Shown here: piece by piece, positions 50,294 through 59,221 of the stretch | Layout of the letters: every line of letters begins with the position of its first letter | Numbering within the stretch: position 1 is the first letter of the stretch | From: VAZQ01 sp963725065 | Lineage (GTDB): Bacteria > Pseudomonadota > Alphaproteobacteria > Rhizobiales > Xanthobacteraceae | Length of the DNA: 64,000 nt | Direction: 5' to 3' | Assembly: GCA_963725065.1 (NCBI GenBank) | Contig: CAVRXD010000019.1 | Location: 70,788 to 134,787, forward strand | The notes under the pieces: model-generated | Told to the model about the DNA's origin: nothing | What the model saw: the letters and a program-made list of their open reading frames with translations, nothing else | Databases searched by the model: none | Translations under genes and position numbers: made by a program

Positions 50294-51487
50294 ATGCCGT
50301 TTCCCAAGGCCTCGCGCGCGCTCGAACGTTTCACGGTGCTCGATCTGACACGGGTGCGCTCCGGGCCGACCTGCGTGCGCCAGCTCGCCGACTGGGGCGC
50401 CAACGTGATCAAGATCGAGTTACCGCCCGAGCCCGGCGGGGGTGAGCCGCTGGGCGGCCCGCGTGAAGGGTCGGATTTCCAGAATTTGCATCGCAACAAG
50501 CGCAGCATGACGCTCAATTTGAAAGCGCCGGAAGCGGTGGCGGCTTTCAAGCGCATGGTGAAAAAAGCCGACGTGGTGGTCGAGAATTTTCGGCCGGATG
50601 TGAAGCGTCGTCTCGGCATCGACTATCCGCAACTACGCAAGATCAATCCGAAGCTGATCTATGCCAGTATTTCCGGGTTCGGGCAGACCGGTCCGTATGC
50701 GGCGCGACCGGGCTTCGATCAGATCGCGCAGGGCATGGGCGGCTTGATGTCGATCACCGGCTTGCCCGGGCAGGGGCCCGTGCGCGTGGGCATCCCGATC
50801 GCCGACCTCACCGCGGGGCTGTTTTGCGCGCTCGGCATTCTGGTGGCGCTGCTGGAACGCGAAAAGTCCAAGCAGGGCCAGCATGTCACGACCTCGCTGC
50901 TGCAGGCCCAGATCTTCATGCTCGATTTCCAGGGCGCGCGCTGGCTGATCGAGGGCGATGTTCCCAAGCAGGCCGGCAACAATCATCCGACCAGCATCCC
51001 GACCGGCGTGTTCAAGACCGCCGACGGCCACATCAATATCGCCTCCACCGGGTCGAAAATCTGGGCGCGGTTCTGCGCCGCGGCCGATGCGTCCGAGCTG
51101 CTGCAGCGGCCGGAATATCATACGGCCGCCGAACGCTCGAAGAACCGCGACGCGCTCAACGCCGATATCGAGAGGTATACGGTCAAGCAGACGAGCGCCG
51201 AATGGATCGAGCGGCTCAACAAGGCCGGCGTTCCGTGCGGGCCGATCTATTCGGTCGACCAGGTCTACGCCGACCCGCAGGTCGAGCATCTCGGCATAGC
51301 GCAGGCCGTGAAGACCAGGGACAAGTCCAAGCTGCGCATGGCGGGCCAGCCGATGTCGCTGTCGCGTACGCCGAGTCGGCTGGTGGCGCGCCCGCCCAAG
51401 CTCGGCGAGCATACCGATGCGGTGCTCAAGGAGTTCGGGTTCAGCGCGAAGGACATCGCGGCGCTGCGCAAAGCGAACGCGGTTTGA
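50294..51487 (+). CDS. CaiB/BaiF family CoA-transferase (type III)
   Basis: 397 residues. FTVLDLTRVRSGPTCVRQLADWGANVIKIE at the start, then ADVVVENFRPDVKRRLGIDY and the catalytic region YAARPGFDQIAQGMGGLMSITG with Asp near residue 140, are typical of type III CoA-transferases, which move CoA between carboxylic acids. It is the first gene of the plus-strand cluster; the enoyl-CoA hydratase follows after 50 bases. Together they suggest activation and hydration of an acid, maybe a branched or cyclic one; the substrate is not known. Confidence 0.93.
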   Translation: MPFPKASRALERFTVLDLTRVRSGPTCVRQLADWGANVIKIELPPEPGGGEPLGGPREGSDFQNLHRNKRSMTLNLKAPEAVAAFKRMVKKADVVVENFRPDVKRRLGIDYPQLRKINPKLIYASISGFGQTGPYAARPGFDQIAQGMGGLMSITGLPGQGPVRVGIPIADLTAGLFCALGILVALLEREKSKQGQHVTTSLLQAQIFMLDFQGARWLIEGDVPKQAGNNHPTSIPTGVFKTADGHINIASTGSKIWARFCAAADASELLQRPEYHTAAERSKNRDALNADIERYTVKQTSAEWIERLNKAGVPCGPIYSVDQVYADPQVEHLGIAQAVKTRDKSKLRMAGQPMSLSRTPSRLVARPPKLGEHTDAVLKEFGFSAKDIAALRKANAV

Positions 51488-51537
51488 CGGATGCAGACGA
51501 GTTGGCGCGCATGACCACGGCGCGCGGAGGACGAGTG

Positions 51538-52338
51538 ATGGACGACGTGACCAAGACCGACAAGATGCTCTCGCGCAAGGACGGGCGCGTCGGCTATGTG
51601 ATCTTCAACAACCCCGAGCGTCACAACGCGGTATCGCTCGACATGTGGGCGGCGACCAGCCGCATCCTCGAGGATTTCGCCAAGGACGACGAGGTGCGCG
51701 TCGTCGTGCTGACCGGCGCCGGCGGCAAGGCCTTCGTATCCGGTGCCGACATCTCGAAGTTCGAGAGCGAGCGCGCCACCCTCGACGCGACCAAGCATTA
51801 CAACGCCACCGTCGAAACGGCCTATGCCGGAGTACAGGAATTTCCCAAGCCGACCATCGCCATGATCCGCGGCTATTGCATCGGCGGCGGGCTCGGGCTC
51901 GCGGTCTGCTGCGATCTGCGGATCTGCTCCGACAATTCGCGTTTCGCCGTGCCCGCCGCGAAGCTTGGGCTGGGCTACTCCTATGCCGGCCTGCGCCGGC
52001 TCGTCGATGTGGTCGGGCCGGCCTTCGCCCGGGAAATCTTCTTCACGGCGCGGCAGTTCGACACCGAGGAGGCGCGCGGGATGGGGCTGGTCAATCGCGT
52101 CGTGCCCGAGGCCGAGCTCGAGGCCTATGTGAAGAACTACGCCGAGACCATCGCCGGCAATGCGCCGCTCACGGTGAAGGCGGTGAAATACATCGTCGGC
52201 GAAGTTACCAAGGATGAAAGCAAGCGCAATCTGGCGCGCTGTGCGGAAATGGTGGACCAATGCTTCGCCAGCACCGACTTCATCGAGGGTCGCAGGGCGT
52301 TCATGGAGAAGCGCAAACCGGCATTCACCGGGAAGTGA
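51538..52338 (+). CDS. enoyl-CoA hydratase/isomerase
   Basis: 266 residues of the crotonase fold. The oxyanion segments GGKAFVSGADISKFE (near residue 62) and GYCIGGGLGLAVCCDLRI (near residue 110) are conserved, as is FAVPAAKLGLGY. In classical hydratases two Glu residues act near 144 and 164; at the equivalent positions I see Leu-rich sequence without clear Glu, so the exact reaction may differ. GGAGGA lies six bases before ATG 51538. It is probably co-transcribed with the CoA-transferase. Confidence 0.9.
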   Translation: MDDVTKTDKMLSRKDGRVGYVIFNNPERHNAVSLDMWAATSRILEDFAKDDEVRVVVLTGAGGKAFVSGADISKFESERATLDATKHYNATVETAYAGVQEFPKPTIAMIRGYCIGGGLGLAVCCDLRICSDNSRFAVPAAKLGLGYSYAGLRRLVDVVGPAFAREIFFTARQFDTEEARGMGLVNRVVPEAELEAYVKNYAETIAGNAPLTVKAVKYIVGEVTKDESKRNLARCAEMVDQCFASTDFIEGRRAFMEKRKPAFTGK

Positions 52339-52475
52339 CCCCGGGTTCCTTGGGCGGGGAGCAAAGAAAACAGCGAGGCGGCAAGCTGTCACGGATGCCG
52401 GGCACCGGTTTGGTGTTTCAATAGCCATAAGACCAAGCGCCGGGAACACCGGCCGGATAGCGAGGAGGAAATCGC

Positions 52476-53537
52476 GTGGCGTCGGTTGAATTGCGGGGGC
52501 TCACCAAGCGCTACGGCGATCTGGCGGTGGTGGACAATGTGTCGTTGACCATCGATCACGGCCGGCTCGTGTGCCTGCTCGGTCCCTCCGGCTGCGGCAA
52601 GACGACGACGCTGCGCTTGATCGCGGGCTTCGTCGAGCCGTCGGCCGGCGAGATTCGCGTGGGCGACAAGCTGGTGTCCTCGCCGGCGCGGACCACACCG
52701 CCGGAGCGGCGCAACATGTCGATGATCTTCCAGAGCTACGCGCTCTGGCCGCACATGACGGTCGCCGAGAACGTGGCCTACGGACTCGAGCTGCGCAAGC
52801 TCGATCGCGATACGATCAAGCGCAAGCTGTCGGCCATCCTGGCCACTACGCATCTCGGTGCGCTCGCTGACCGTTATCCCGGCGAACTGTCGGGCGGCCA
52901 GCAACAGCGCGTCGCGCTGGCGCGCGCCCTGATCGTGGAGCCCGAGACGCTGCTGCTGGACGAGCCGCTGTCGAATCTCGACGCCAATCTGCGGGAGGAA
53001 ATGCGCTTCGAGGTGCGCCGGCTGCATGACGAGTATCGCTACACCACGGTCTACGTCACCCACGACCAGTCCGAAGCGATGACCACCGCCGATGTGATAG
53101 CGGTCATGAACCTGGGCAAGATCGAACAGGCGGGTTCGCCCGAAGACATCTACGAGCGCCCGCGCTCGGAATTCGTCGCGCGCTTCATCGGCTCGAGCAA
53201 CGTCATCAAGGGGCCGGCGCTCGACGAATCCCACCTTTCATACGCGGGTTCCACCCTGCGATGCACCGGCGGCAGGTTCGTCGCGGGCAGCGCCGGTGCG
53301 GTGGCGATCCGCCAGCACGTCGTCGGTCTGCGGGCGAAGAAGCCCGAGACGACGGAGAACGTGGTGCCGGGAACGGTGGTGCGGCAGGTTTTTCTGGGAT
53401 CGGGCCGCGACTACCTGGTGGAAATGCCGGACCGCACCCAATTGCGCGTGGTCACGTCGGCAGCCGAGAACATTCCGCAAGGAGCCGCGGTATGGCTCCA
53501 TCTGCCGCCGGAAAGCTGCCGTGTGCTGAGCGGATGA
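52476..53537 (+). CDS. ABC transporter ATP-binding protein (Fe/polyamine type)
   Basis: 353 residues. Walker A GPSGCGKTT (about residue 38), FQSYALWPHMTV, signature LSGGQQQR, Walker B LLLDEPLSNLD and THDQSEAM are intact. The C-terminal 110 residues (RFIGSSNVIKG...) form the TOBE domain of the PotA/FbpC/UgpC group. The GTG start has GAGGAGGAAA upstream. It pairs with the two-domain permease at 56002 and one or both binding proteins between them; the gene order ATPase, two binding proteins, permease is unusual. Confidence 0.95.
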   Translation: MASVELRGLTKRYGDLAVVDNVSLTIDHGRLVCLLGPSGCGKTTTLRLIAGFVEPSAGEIRVGDKLVSSPARTTPPERRNMSMIFQSYALWPHMTVAENVAYGLELRKLDRDTIKRKLSAILATTHLGALADRYPGELSGGQQQRVALARALIVEPETLLLDEPLSNLDANLREEMRFEVRRLHDEYRYTTVYVTHDQSEAMTTADVIAVMNLGKIEQAGSPEDIYERPRSEFVARFIGSSNVIKGPALDESHLSYAGSTLRCTGGRFVAGSAGAVAIRQHVVGLRAKKPETTENVVPGTVVRQVFLGSGRDYLVEMPDRTQLRVVTSAAENIPQGAAVWLHLPPESCRVLSG

Positions 53538-53580
53538 GAACATCCCGGCAAGCAATAACGAGATCAGTGAGGAGACGACA

Positions 53581-54645
53581 ATGAAGAAACCTACATTTTC
53601 CAGGCGGGACGTGCTCCAGGGTTCGACCGCCTTGGCGGCATCGAGCGTGTTCGCGTCGGTGGCCTCGGCCGCTCCCCCGGCGAGCGCCGTCACGCCGCAA
53701 TTGATCGAGGCCGCCAAGAAGGAAGGCAAGGTCGTCTTCTACACCTCGATCGATCTGCCGGTGGCGGAGCGCCTCGCCAAGACGTTCGAGGCGAAATACC
53801 CGGGCATAGCGGTGCGGGTGGAACGCACCGGCGCCGAGCGCGTGTTCCAGCGCATCGGTCAGGAATATGCAAGCCGGATCCACGCCGTCGACGTGGTCAA
53901 TTCGTCCGATGCCGCGCATTTCATCGTGTGGAAGCGCGAAGGCATCCTCGAGCCATACGTGCCCGAGGACGTGGCCAAGTATTATCCCGCCGAGCATAAG
54001 GATCCGGACGGCACGTTCGCCACCTACCGCGCCTGGGTGTGCGTCATCGGCTACAACACCAACATGGTGAAGGCCGAGGATGCACCCAAGAGCTATGCCG
54101 ACCTGCTCGATCCGAAATGGACCAGCAAGATCGTCAAGGCGCATCCGAGCTACAGCGGCACCATCATGACCGCGACCTATCAGATGTCGCGCGACCTCGG
54201 TTGGGAGTACTTTGAAAAGCTCGCCAAGCAGAAGGTGATGCAGGTGCAATCGTCGGCCGACCCGCCGAAGAAGCTTTCGCTCGGCGAGCGGTCGGTGATG
54301 GCGGACGGCAACGAGTACAACATGTTCGTCGAGAAGGAGAAGGGCAGCCCGGTCGAAATCGTCTACGCGACCGAGGGCTCGCCCCTCATCGTCGGTCCGA
54401 ACGCGCTGTTCAAGAACGCCCCCAATCCGAACGCCGCGCGGCTGTTCCAGAGCTTCTGCTTCTCGCCCGAGGCCCAGCAGTTGTCGATCGATGTCGGCGG
54501 CCTGCGTTCGCTGCATCCCGGGGTCAAGGAGAAGCCCGGGCGCAAGCCGTTCAGCGAGATCAAGAAGATGAAGGACGATCCGGCGGCGGTGGAAAAGATG
54601 AGCGAGCAGATCAAGGCGCGCTACAGCAAGCTGTTCGGAGTGTGA
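53581..54645 (+). CDS. ABC substrate-binding protein (FbpA-like), paralogue 1
   Basis: 354 residues. The N-terminus FSRRDVLQGSTALAASS is a twin-arginine signal. The mature part (KKEGKVVFYTSIDLPVAERLAKTFEAKYPGI; APKSYADLLDPKW) is of the Fe(3+)/2-aminoethylphosphonate type extracellular binding fold. It starts 43 bases after the ATPase stop. The neighbouring gene at 54804 encodes a protein of identical length that agrees at more than half of its positions by eye. Ferric binding by tyrosines is not obvious, so the ligand may be organic. Confidence 0.92.
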   Translation: MKKPTFSRRDVLQGSTALAASSVFASVASAAPPASAVTPQLIEAAKKEGKVVFYTSIDLPVAERLAKTFEAKYPGIAVRVERTGAERVFQRIGQEYASRIHAVDVVNSSDAAHFIVWKREGILEPYVPEDVAKYYPAEHKDPDGTFATYRAWVCVIGYNTNMVKAEDAPKSYADLLDPKWTSKIVKAHPSYSGTIMTATYQMSRDLGWEYFEKLAKQKVMQVQSSADPPKKLSLGERSVMADGNEYNMFVEKEKGSPVEIVYATEGSPLIVGPNALFKNAPNPNAARLFQSFCFSPEAQQLSIDVGGLRSLHPGVKEKPGRKPFSEIKKMKDDPAAVEKMSEQIKARYSKLFGV

Positions 54646-54652
54646 TGCCCCT

Positions 54653-54766
54653 GTCATCGCCCGCGGAGGCGGGCGATGCAGTAACCATCGATGAGGCATT
54701 TTTTGTCGTCGTTGCCCCGCTTTCTGCGCGATGAATACTGGATGCCCCGCAACCGCGGGGCATGAC
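54653..54766. repeat. palindromic intergenic repeat element, copy 2
   Basis: A 114-base element with the same architecture as 46954-47066. The left half is GTCATCGCCCGC...GGGCGATGCAGTA, and the right half is GAATACTGGATGCCCCGC...GGGGCATGAC. The right half is nearly identical between the copies, the middle differs. It separates the two paralogous binding-protein genes. Confidence 0.82.
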
Positions 54767-54803
54767 AGCTGAGAATATGCCCGACCGGAATCGGGAGGAA
54801 ACC

Positions 54804-55868
54804 ATGACCAAGCATCGTTTCTCCAGGCGCGACGTGCTCAACTCCGCAACCGCGCTGGCGGCAACCGTCTTTGCTTCCCCGCTGCGCGCGGCTGCGCCGG
54901 AAGCATCGGCGATCACGCCGGCTCTCGTCGAGGCCGCGAAAAAAGAGGGTAAACTTGCCTTCTACACCGCCATGGACCTGGCGTTTGCCGAGCGGCTCGC
55001 CAAGACTTTCGAAGAGAGGTTCCCCGGGGTTGCCGTCCGCGTGGAGCGCTCCGGCGCCGAGCGCATCTTCACCCGCATCGCCCAGGAATACGGCGGCAAC
55101 ATCAACGTCGTCGACGTGGTCAATACGGCGGATCAGGCGCATTGCATCGTATGGAAACGCAACGGCTGGCTCGCGCCATACCTGCCCGAGGAGGTCGCGA
55201 AGCATTTCGACCCGCAATACTACGACCCGGATGCCCTGCACGTCACGACGCGGATCCTGATCTCGCCGATCGCGTACAACACAAACTTGGTGAAGAAGGA
55301 GGACGCGCCGAAGAGCTTTGCCGACCTGCTTGATCCGAAATGGGCGGGCAAGCTGGTGAAGGGGCACCCGGCTTACAGCGGTACGATCATGAACTCGACC
55401 TTCCAGACCGCGCGCGACCTCGGCTGGGGCTATTTCGAGAAACTCGCAAAGCAGCGCGTCCTGCAGGTCCAGTCGGCGACCGACACGCCGAAGAAGATCG
55501 CGCTCGGCGAGCGCGCGGTCATGGTCGACGGCGCCGGCTATCTCGTCATCCGCAACAAGGAGGAGGGCCAGCCGGTGGAGATCGTCTACCCCGAGGAGGG
55601 GACGCCGCTCGCTACCAGTCCGAGCGCGGTGTTCAAGGCGGCGCCCAATCCGAACGCGGCACGCCTGTTCCAGAATTGGATGCACTCGCGCGAGGCCCAG
55701 CAGCTCCTTGTCGATTGGGCCCGTCAGTATTCGCCGCATCGCCAGACCGTGGAGAAGCCCGGCATCCGTAAGCTCGCCGACATCAAGCTGATGAAAGAGG
55801 ACCCCGAGAGCATCGAGAAGATGGGCGATGAGATCAAGACGCGCTACGCCCAGATTTTCAGGGTGTGA
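54804..55868 (+). CDS. ABC substrate-binding protein (FbpA-like), paralogue 2
   Basis: 354 residues, with a twin-arginine signal (FSRRDVLNSATALAATVF). KKEGKLAFYTAMDLAFAERLAKTFEERFPGV and APKSFADLLDPKW align directly with the preceding gene. Differences concentrate around residues 120-150 and 275-330, where ligand contacts would lie, so the two may bind different compounds. GGGAGGAAACC precedes ATG 54804. The permease gene starts about 130 bases downstream. No separate ATPase is needed if both proteins dock on the same transporter. Confidence 0.92.
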   Translation: MTKHRFSRRDVLNSATALAATVFASPLRAAAPEASAITPALVEAAKKEGKLAFYTAMDLAFAERLAKTFEERFPGVAVRVERSGAERIFTRIAQEYGGNINVVDVVNTADQAHCIVWKRNGWLAPYLPEEVAKHFDPQYYDPDALHVTTRILISPIAYNTNLVKKEDAPKSFADLLDPKWAGKLVKGHPAYSGTIMNSTFQTARDLGWGYFEKLAKQRVLQVQSATDTPKKIALGERAVMVDGAGYLVIRNKEEGQPVEIVYPEEGTPLATSPSAVFKAAPNPNAARLFQNWMHSREAQQLLVDWARQYSPHRQTVEKPGIRKLADIKLMKEDPESIEKMGDEIKTRYAQIFRV

Positions 55869-55888
55869 TGCCGTTGATCACTGAACTC

Positions 55889-55915
55889 GTCATGCCCCGC
55901 GGCGGCGGGGCGTCC
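55889..55915. repeat. half unit of the palindromic repeat
   Basis: GTCATGCCCCGC, GGC, then GGCGGGGCGTCCA matches one half of the two larger repeat elements (46954-47066 and 54653-54766). It lies between the second binding protein and the permease. Confidence 0.6.
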
Positions 55916-56001
55916 AATCGCCCCGGGGCCTGCAATGAAAAATGCAGGCGCCGGAGGTTGGTGGATCATTCATATTCGCGGATGACTGGCGCGCGGCTGT
56001 C

Positions 56002-57720
56002 ATGACCATTGCATTGCCGGCCCTGGGCGCCCCGCGCAAGCACAAGATCGACCTGTCGTGGCCGATCCTGCTGCTGTTCGCCGCGCTGTTGTGCGTGCTG
56101 ATCATCCTGCCGATGTCCTGGCTGATCTACTACAGCCTGGTCGACCGCTCCGGCGCCTTCACGCTCGACAACTTCAAGACCCTGGTGACCGATCCGGTCT
56201 TCGTCGATCCGCTGAAGACGACGCTGATCCTGGCGACCAGCTCAAGCATCATTTGCTGCGCCTTTGCCGCCCCCATGGGCTGGCTGGTCGCACGCACCGA
56301 CATGCCGCTGCGCCGTACCGTGCGTGCGCTGGTCACGGCATCCTTCGTGACACCGCCGTTCCTCGGCGCCATTGCGTGGGAGGTGCTGGCGGCGCCCAAC
56401 AGCGGTCTCCTCAACAAGATCTACCGCGCGGTGACCGGCGCTCCGCAGGAGGACCATCTCTTCAACATCTATTCGCTCGGAGGCCTGATCTTCGTCATCT
56501 CCTGCTACACCTTCCCGTATGTATTCGTGCTGCTCGCCAACGCGCTCGATCGCATTCCCGGCGATCTCGAGGATGCGTCATCGATTCTCGGCGGCCGCAC
56601 CTGGACGACCGCGCGGCGCATTACCATCCCGCTGGCGCTGCCCGCGCTCCTGGCCGGCGCGCTGGTCGCATTCCTGCAGGCGATGACGCTGTTCGGCTCG
56701 CCGGCGATCCTGGCAATTCCCGCCGGCTTCCACACCATGACGACCAAGATCTGGAGCCTGTTCAATTATCCCCCGAAGGCCGAGCTTGCGGCCGCGGCTT
56801 CGGTGCCGCTGCTGGTCCTCACGGTGGTGCTGTTGCGCGCCGAGCACTTCATTCTCGGCCGTCGTGGCTATTCGGTGGTCGGTGGCAAGCAGGGCGACCC
56901 GAGACTGATCCGGCTGGGCGCGCTCAAATGGGTGGCGCTCGCGTTCGTCTTCGTCATCCTCATGTGCCCGGTGTTCCTGCCCTATGGCGCGCTCCTCAAC
57001 GCCACGTTCTCGCGGGTCGCCACATCGTTCGTGACGACGACGAATTTCACCCTGCACAATATCCACTTCGTGTTCTTCGAACTGTCCGCCACCAAGCTTG
57101 CGGTGAAGAACACATTCCTGCTCGGCGTTGCCTCGGCCACTATCGGTACGATCATGGCCGTGGTCATCGCCTATGTGACGACCCGGAAGGCGATCCGGGG
57201 CTATCGCGCGCTCGGCTTTCTCGCCACTGCGCCGGTCGCGATTCCCGGCATCGTGCTCGGGGTCGGGCTGTTCCTGAGTTACGCGCGGCCTCCGCTCGTC
57301 CTCTACGGCACGCTGTGGATTCTGCTGATCGCCTTCGTGACCATCGCGCTGCCCGCCGCCTATCAGCAGCTTCAGTCGGCGTTCCGTTCCGTCCATACCG
57401 ACCTCGAGGATGCGAGCCGCATCCTGGGCTCGACGCGCCTGCGCACGCTGCGCGACATCACCGCGCCGCTGTTGCGCACCAGCGTGATCGCGACCTGGTG
57501 CTTCATCTTCGTCGGCGTCATCCGCGAATTGTCGGCCGCCATCATGCTGTTCACGTCGGAGACCAAAGTCATTTCGGTGCTCATCTTCGATCTCAACGAG
57601 TCGGGAGACCTGGGCGCCATCGCGGTGCTCGGCCTGATCATGCTCGTCATCACTTTCGCCGTCGTCATCGCGGTCAATCGCATCCCCGGCTTCGGCGACG
57701 CCCGTCTGCGCAACACCTGA
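56002..57720 (+). CDS. ABC transporter permease, two fused membrane domains (FbpB-like)
   Basis: 572 residues with about twelve transmembrane segments, i.e. two permease units in one chain, as in ferric-iron or phosphonate permeases. EAA loops are near residues 180-200 (LEDASSILGGRTWTTARRITIPLALPALL) and 470-490 (LEDASRILGSTRLRTLRDITAPLL). ATG 56002 opens a short cytoplasmic N-terminus; a further ATG at 55942 is possible and neither has a good ribosome-binding site. It works with the ATPase at 52476 and the two binding proteins. Confidence 0.93.
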   Translation: MTIALPALGAPRKHKIDLSWPILLLFAALLCVLIILPMSWLIYYSLVDRSGAFTLDNFKTLVTDPVFVDPLKTTLILATSSSIICCAFAAPMGWLVARTDMPLRRTVRALVTASFVTPPFLGAIAWEVLAAPNSGLLNKIYRAVTGAPQEDHLFNIYSLGGLIFVISCYTFPYVFVLLANALDRIPGDLEDASSILGGRTWTTARRITIPLALPALLAGALVAFLQAMTLFGSPAILAIPAGFHTMTTKIWSLFNYPPKAELAAAASVPLLVLTVVLLRAEHFILGRRGYSVVGGKQGDPRLIRLGALKWVALAFVFVILMCPVFLPYGALLNATFSRVATSFVTTTNFTLHNIHFVFFELSATKLAVKNTFLLGVASATIGTIMAVVIAYVTTRKAIRGYRALGFLATAPVAIPGIVLGVGLFLSYARPPLVLYGTLWILLIAFVTIALPAAYQQLQSAFRSVHTDLEDASRILGSTRLRTLRDITAPLLRTSVIATWCFIFVGVIRELSAAIMLFTSETKVISVLIFDLNESGDLGAIAVLGLIMLVITFAVVIAVNRIPGFGDARLRNT

Positions 57721-57778
57721 CCTGCCAATGAAAACACACACGATCGCCCTCAGGTTGAGCCGGGCGGTGTAGGACTCC

Positions 57779-59152
57779 ATGGACAATTCCCTGCCCCAGA
57801 CCTCACTCGCCGAAGTTCTGGCGCGCAAGATCGCGGCGCTCGATCCGGGACGACTGCCCGCGGCCGTGCGCCGCAAGTGCGAGGATCTGGCCGTCGACGT
57901 CGTCGGGCTCTGTCTCACCGCGCGCAACGAGGACTACGTCAAGGCGGCGCTTGCGGGCTGGGACGAGGAGGGCGCTTGCACCGCCATCGGACATGCCCGT
58001 CCGATGAGCGCGGCGGGAGCGGCCTTTGTCAACGGCACCGCCGCGCACGGCGAGGATTTCGACGACACGTTCGAGGGCGGGCCCGTTCATGCCGGCGCGG
58101 TGATCGTCCCGGCGGTGCTGGCGGCCTGCGAGCGCTACAATCCCGATGGGTGCTCGGCGCTGCTGGGCATCGCCGTCGGCACCGAGGTGATCTGCCGGCT
58201 CAGCGTGGTGGTGCCGAAGGCTGTGCACAAGGCGGGCTTTCACCCGACCGCGGTCTTCGGGGCCATGGGCGCGGCGGCCGGCGTCGGCGCCGCGCTCGGG
58301 CTCGAGCAGCGCCAGATGGTGGACGCGCTCGGCATCGCCGGCTCGATGGCCGGCGGCATCATCGAATACCTCGCCGAGGGCGCCTGGACCAAGCGGTTGC
58401 ATCCGGGCTGGGCGGCGCAATCCGGGCTGCGCGCGGCGCTGCTGGGACGCCACGGTTTTCTCGGCCCGCGCACCGTATTCGAAGGCGTGCACGGGCTGTT
58501 TCACGGCTTCGCCCATACCACGACGGGCAATTACGATGCGCTGATCGGGGATTTCGGCGCGCAATGGGTGACGCAGACGCTTGCCTTCAAGCCCTATCCG
58601 TGCGGAACGATGACGCATCCCTACATCGATTGCGCGCGGCGGCTCGCGGCGCGCGGGATCAAGGCGGATGAGATCAAGGAACTCGTGTGCGAGGTCGGCG
58701 AAGGCACGGTGCATCGGCTGTGGGAACCGCTCGCGGCCAAGCAGCGCCCCGCCAACGGCTATGCCGGCAAGTTCTCCACGCCGTATTGCATCGCCCATGC
58801 CTTCGTGCGCGGTCAGGTCGGGCTCGATGCCTTCACCGACGACGCGGTGCAGGAGCCGGACGTGCTCGCGCTTGCGTCGAAGGTGCGCTACCAGATCGAT
58901 CCGCAAAATCCTTATCCCAACAATTTCACCGGGCATATCCGCGCGCTGCTTGCCGACGGCAGCGTGGTCGAGGAGCGCCAGCCGCACCTGCGCGGCGGTG
59001 CACACGAGCCGCTCTCCCGCGGCGACATCGAGGAGAAGTTCGTGCTCAATGCCCGCCACGGCGGATGGGACGCCGTGCGCACGGAGCGGGCGCTGGCGCT
59101 CCTGCGGACGCTCTATGACGGCAAGCTCGATCTTTCCTCCTTGCGCGGGTGA
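57779..59152 (+). CDS. MmgE/PrpD family protein
   Basis: 457 residues, the family length. The conserved blocks include AAHGEDFDDTFEGGPVHAGAVIVPAVLA near residue 98, TAVFGAMGAAAGVGAALGL near residue 160, and FKPYPCGTMTHPYIDCARRL near residue 270. Known members are 2-methylcitrate dehydratase, cis-aconitate decarboxylase and immune-responsive gene 1 types. The sequence does not tell which lyase reaction is catalysed. The gene is 58 bases after the permease stop, in the same direction. Confidence 0.92.
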   Translation: MDNSLPQTSLAEVLARKIAALDPGRLPAAVRRKCEDLAVDVVGLCLTARNEDYVKAALAGWDEEGACTAIGHARPMSAAGAAFVNGTAAHGEDFDDTFEGGPVHAGAVIVPAVLAACERYNPDGCSALLGIAVGTEVICRLSVVVPKAVHKAGFHPTAVFGAMGAAAGVGAALGLEQRQMVDALGIAGSMAGGIIEYLAEGAWTKRLHPGWAAQSGLRAALLGRHGFLGPRTVFEGVHGLFHGFAHTTTGNYDALIGDFGAQWVTQTLAFKPYPCGTMTHPYIDCARRLAARGIKADEIKELVCEVGEGTVHRLWEPLAAKQRPANGYAGKFSTPYCIAHAFVRGQVGLDAFTDDAVQEPDVLALASKVRYQIDPQNPYPNNFTGHIRALLADGSVVEERQPHLRGGAHEPLSRGDIEEKFVLNARHGGWDAVRTERALALLRTLYDGKLDLSSLRG

Positions 59153-59221
59153 ACGACAAAGGCGCGGCACCCGCCGCGCTCCACCAACAACCCGCCCAAA
59201 AGCACTTGAGGATCTGAATCC

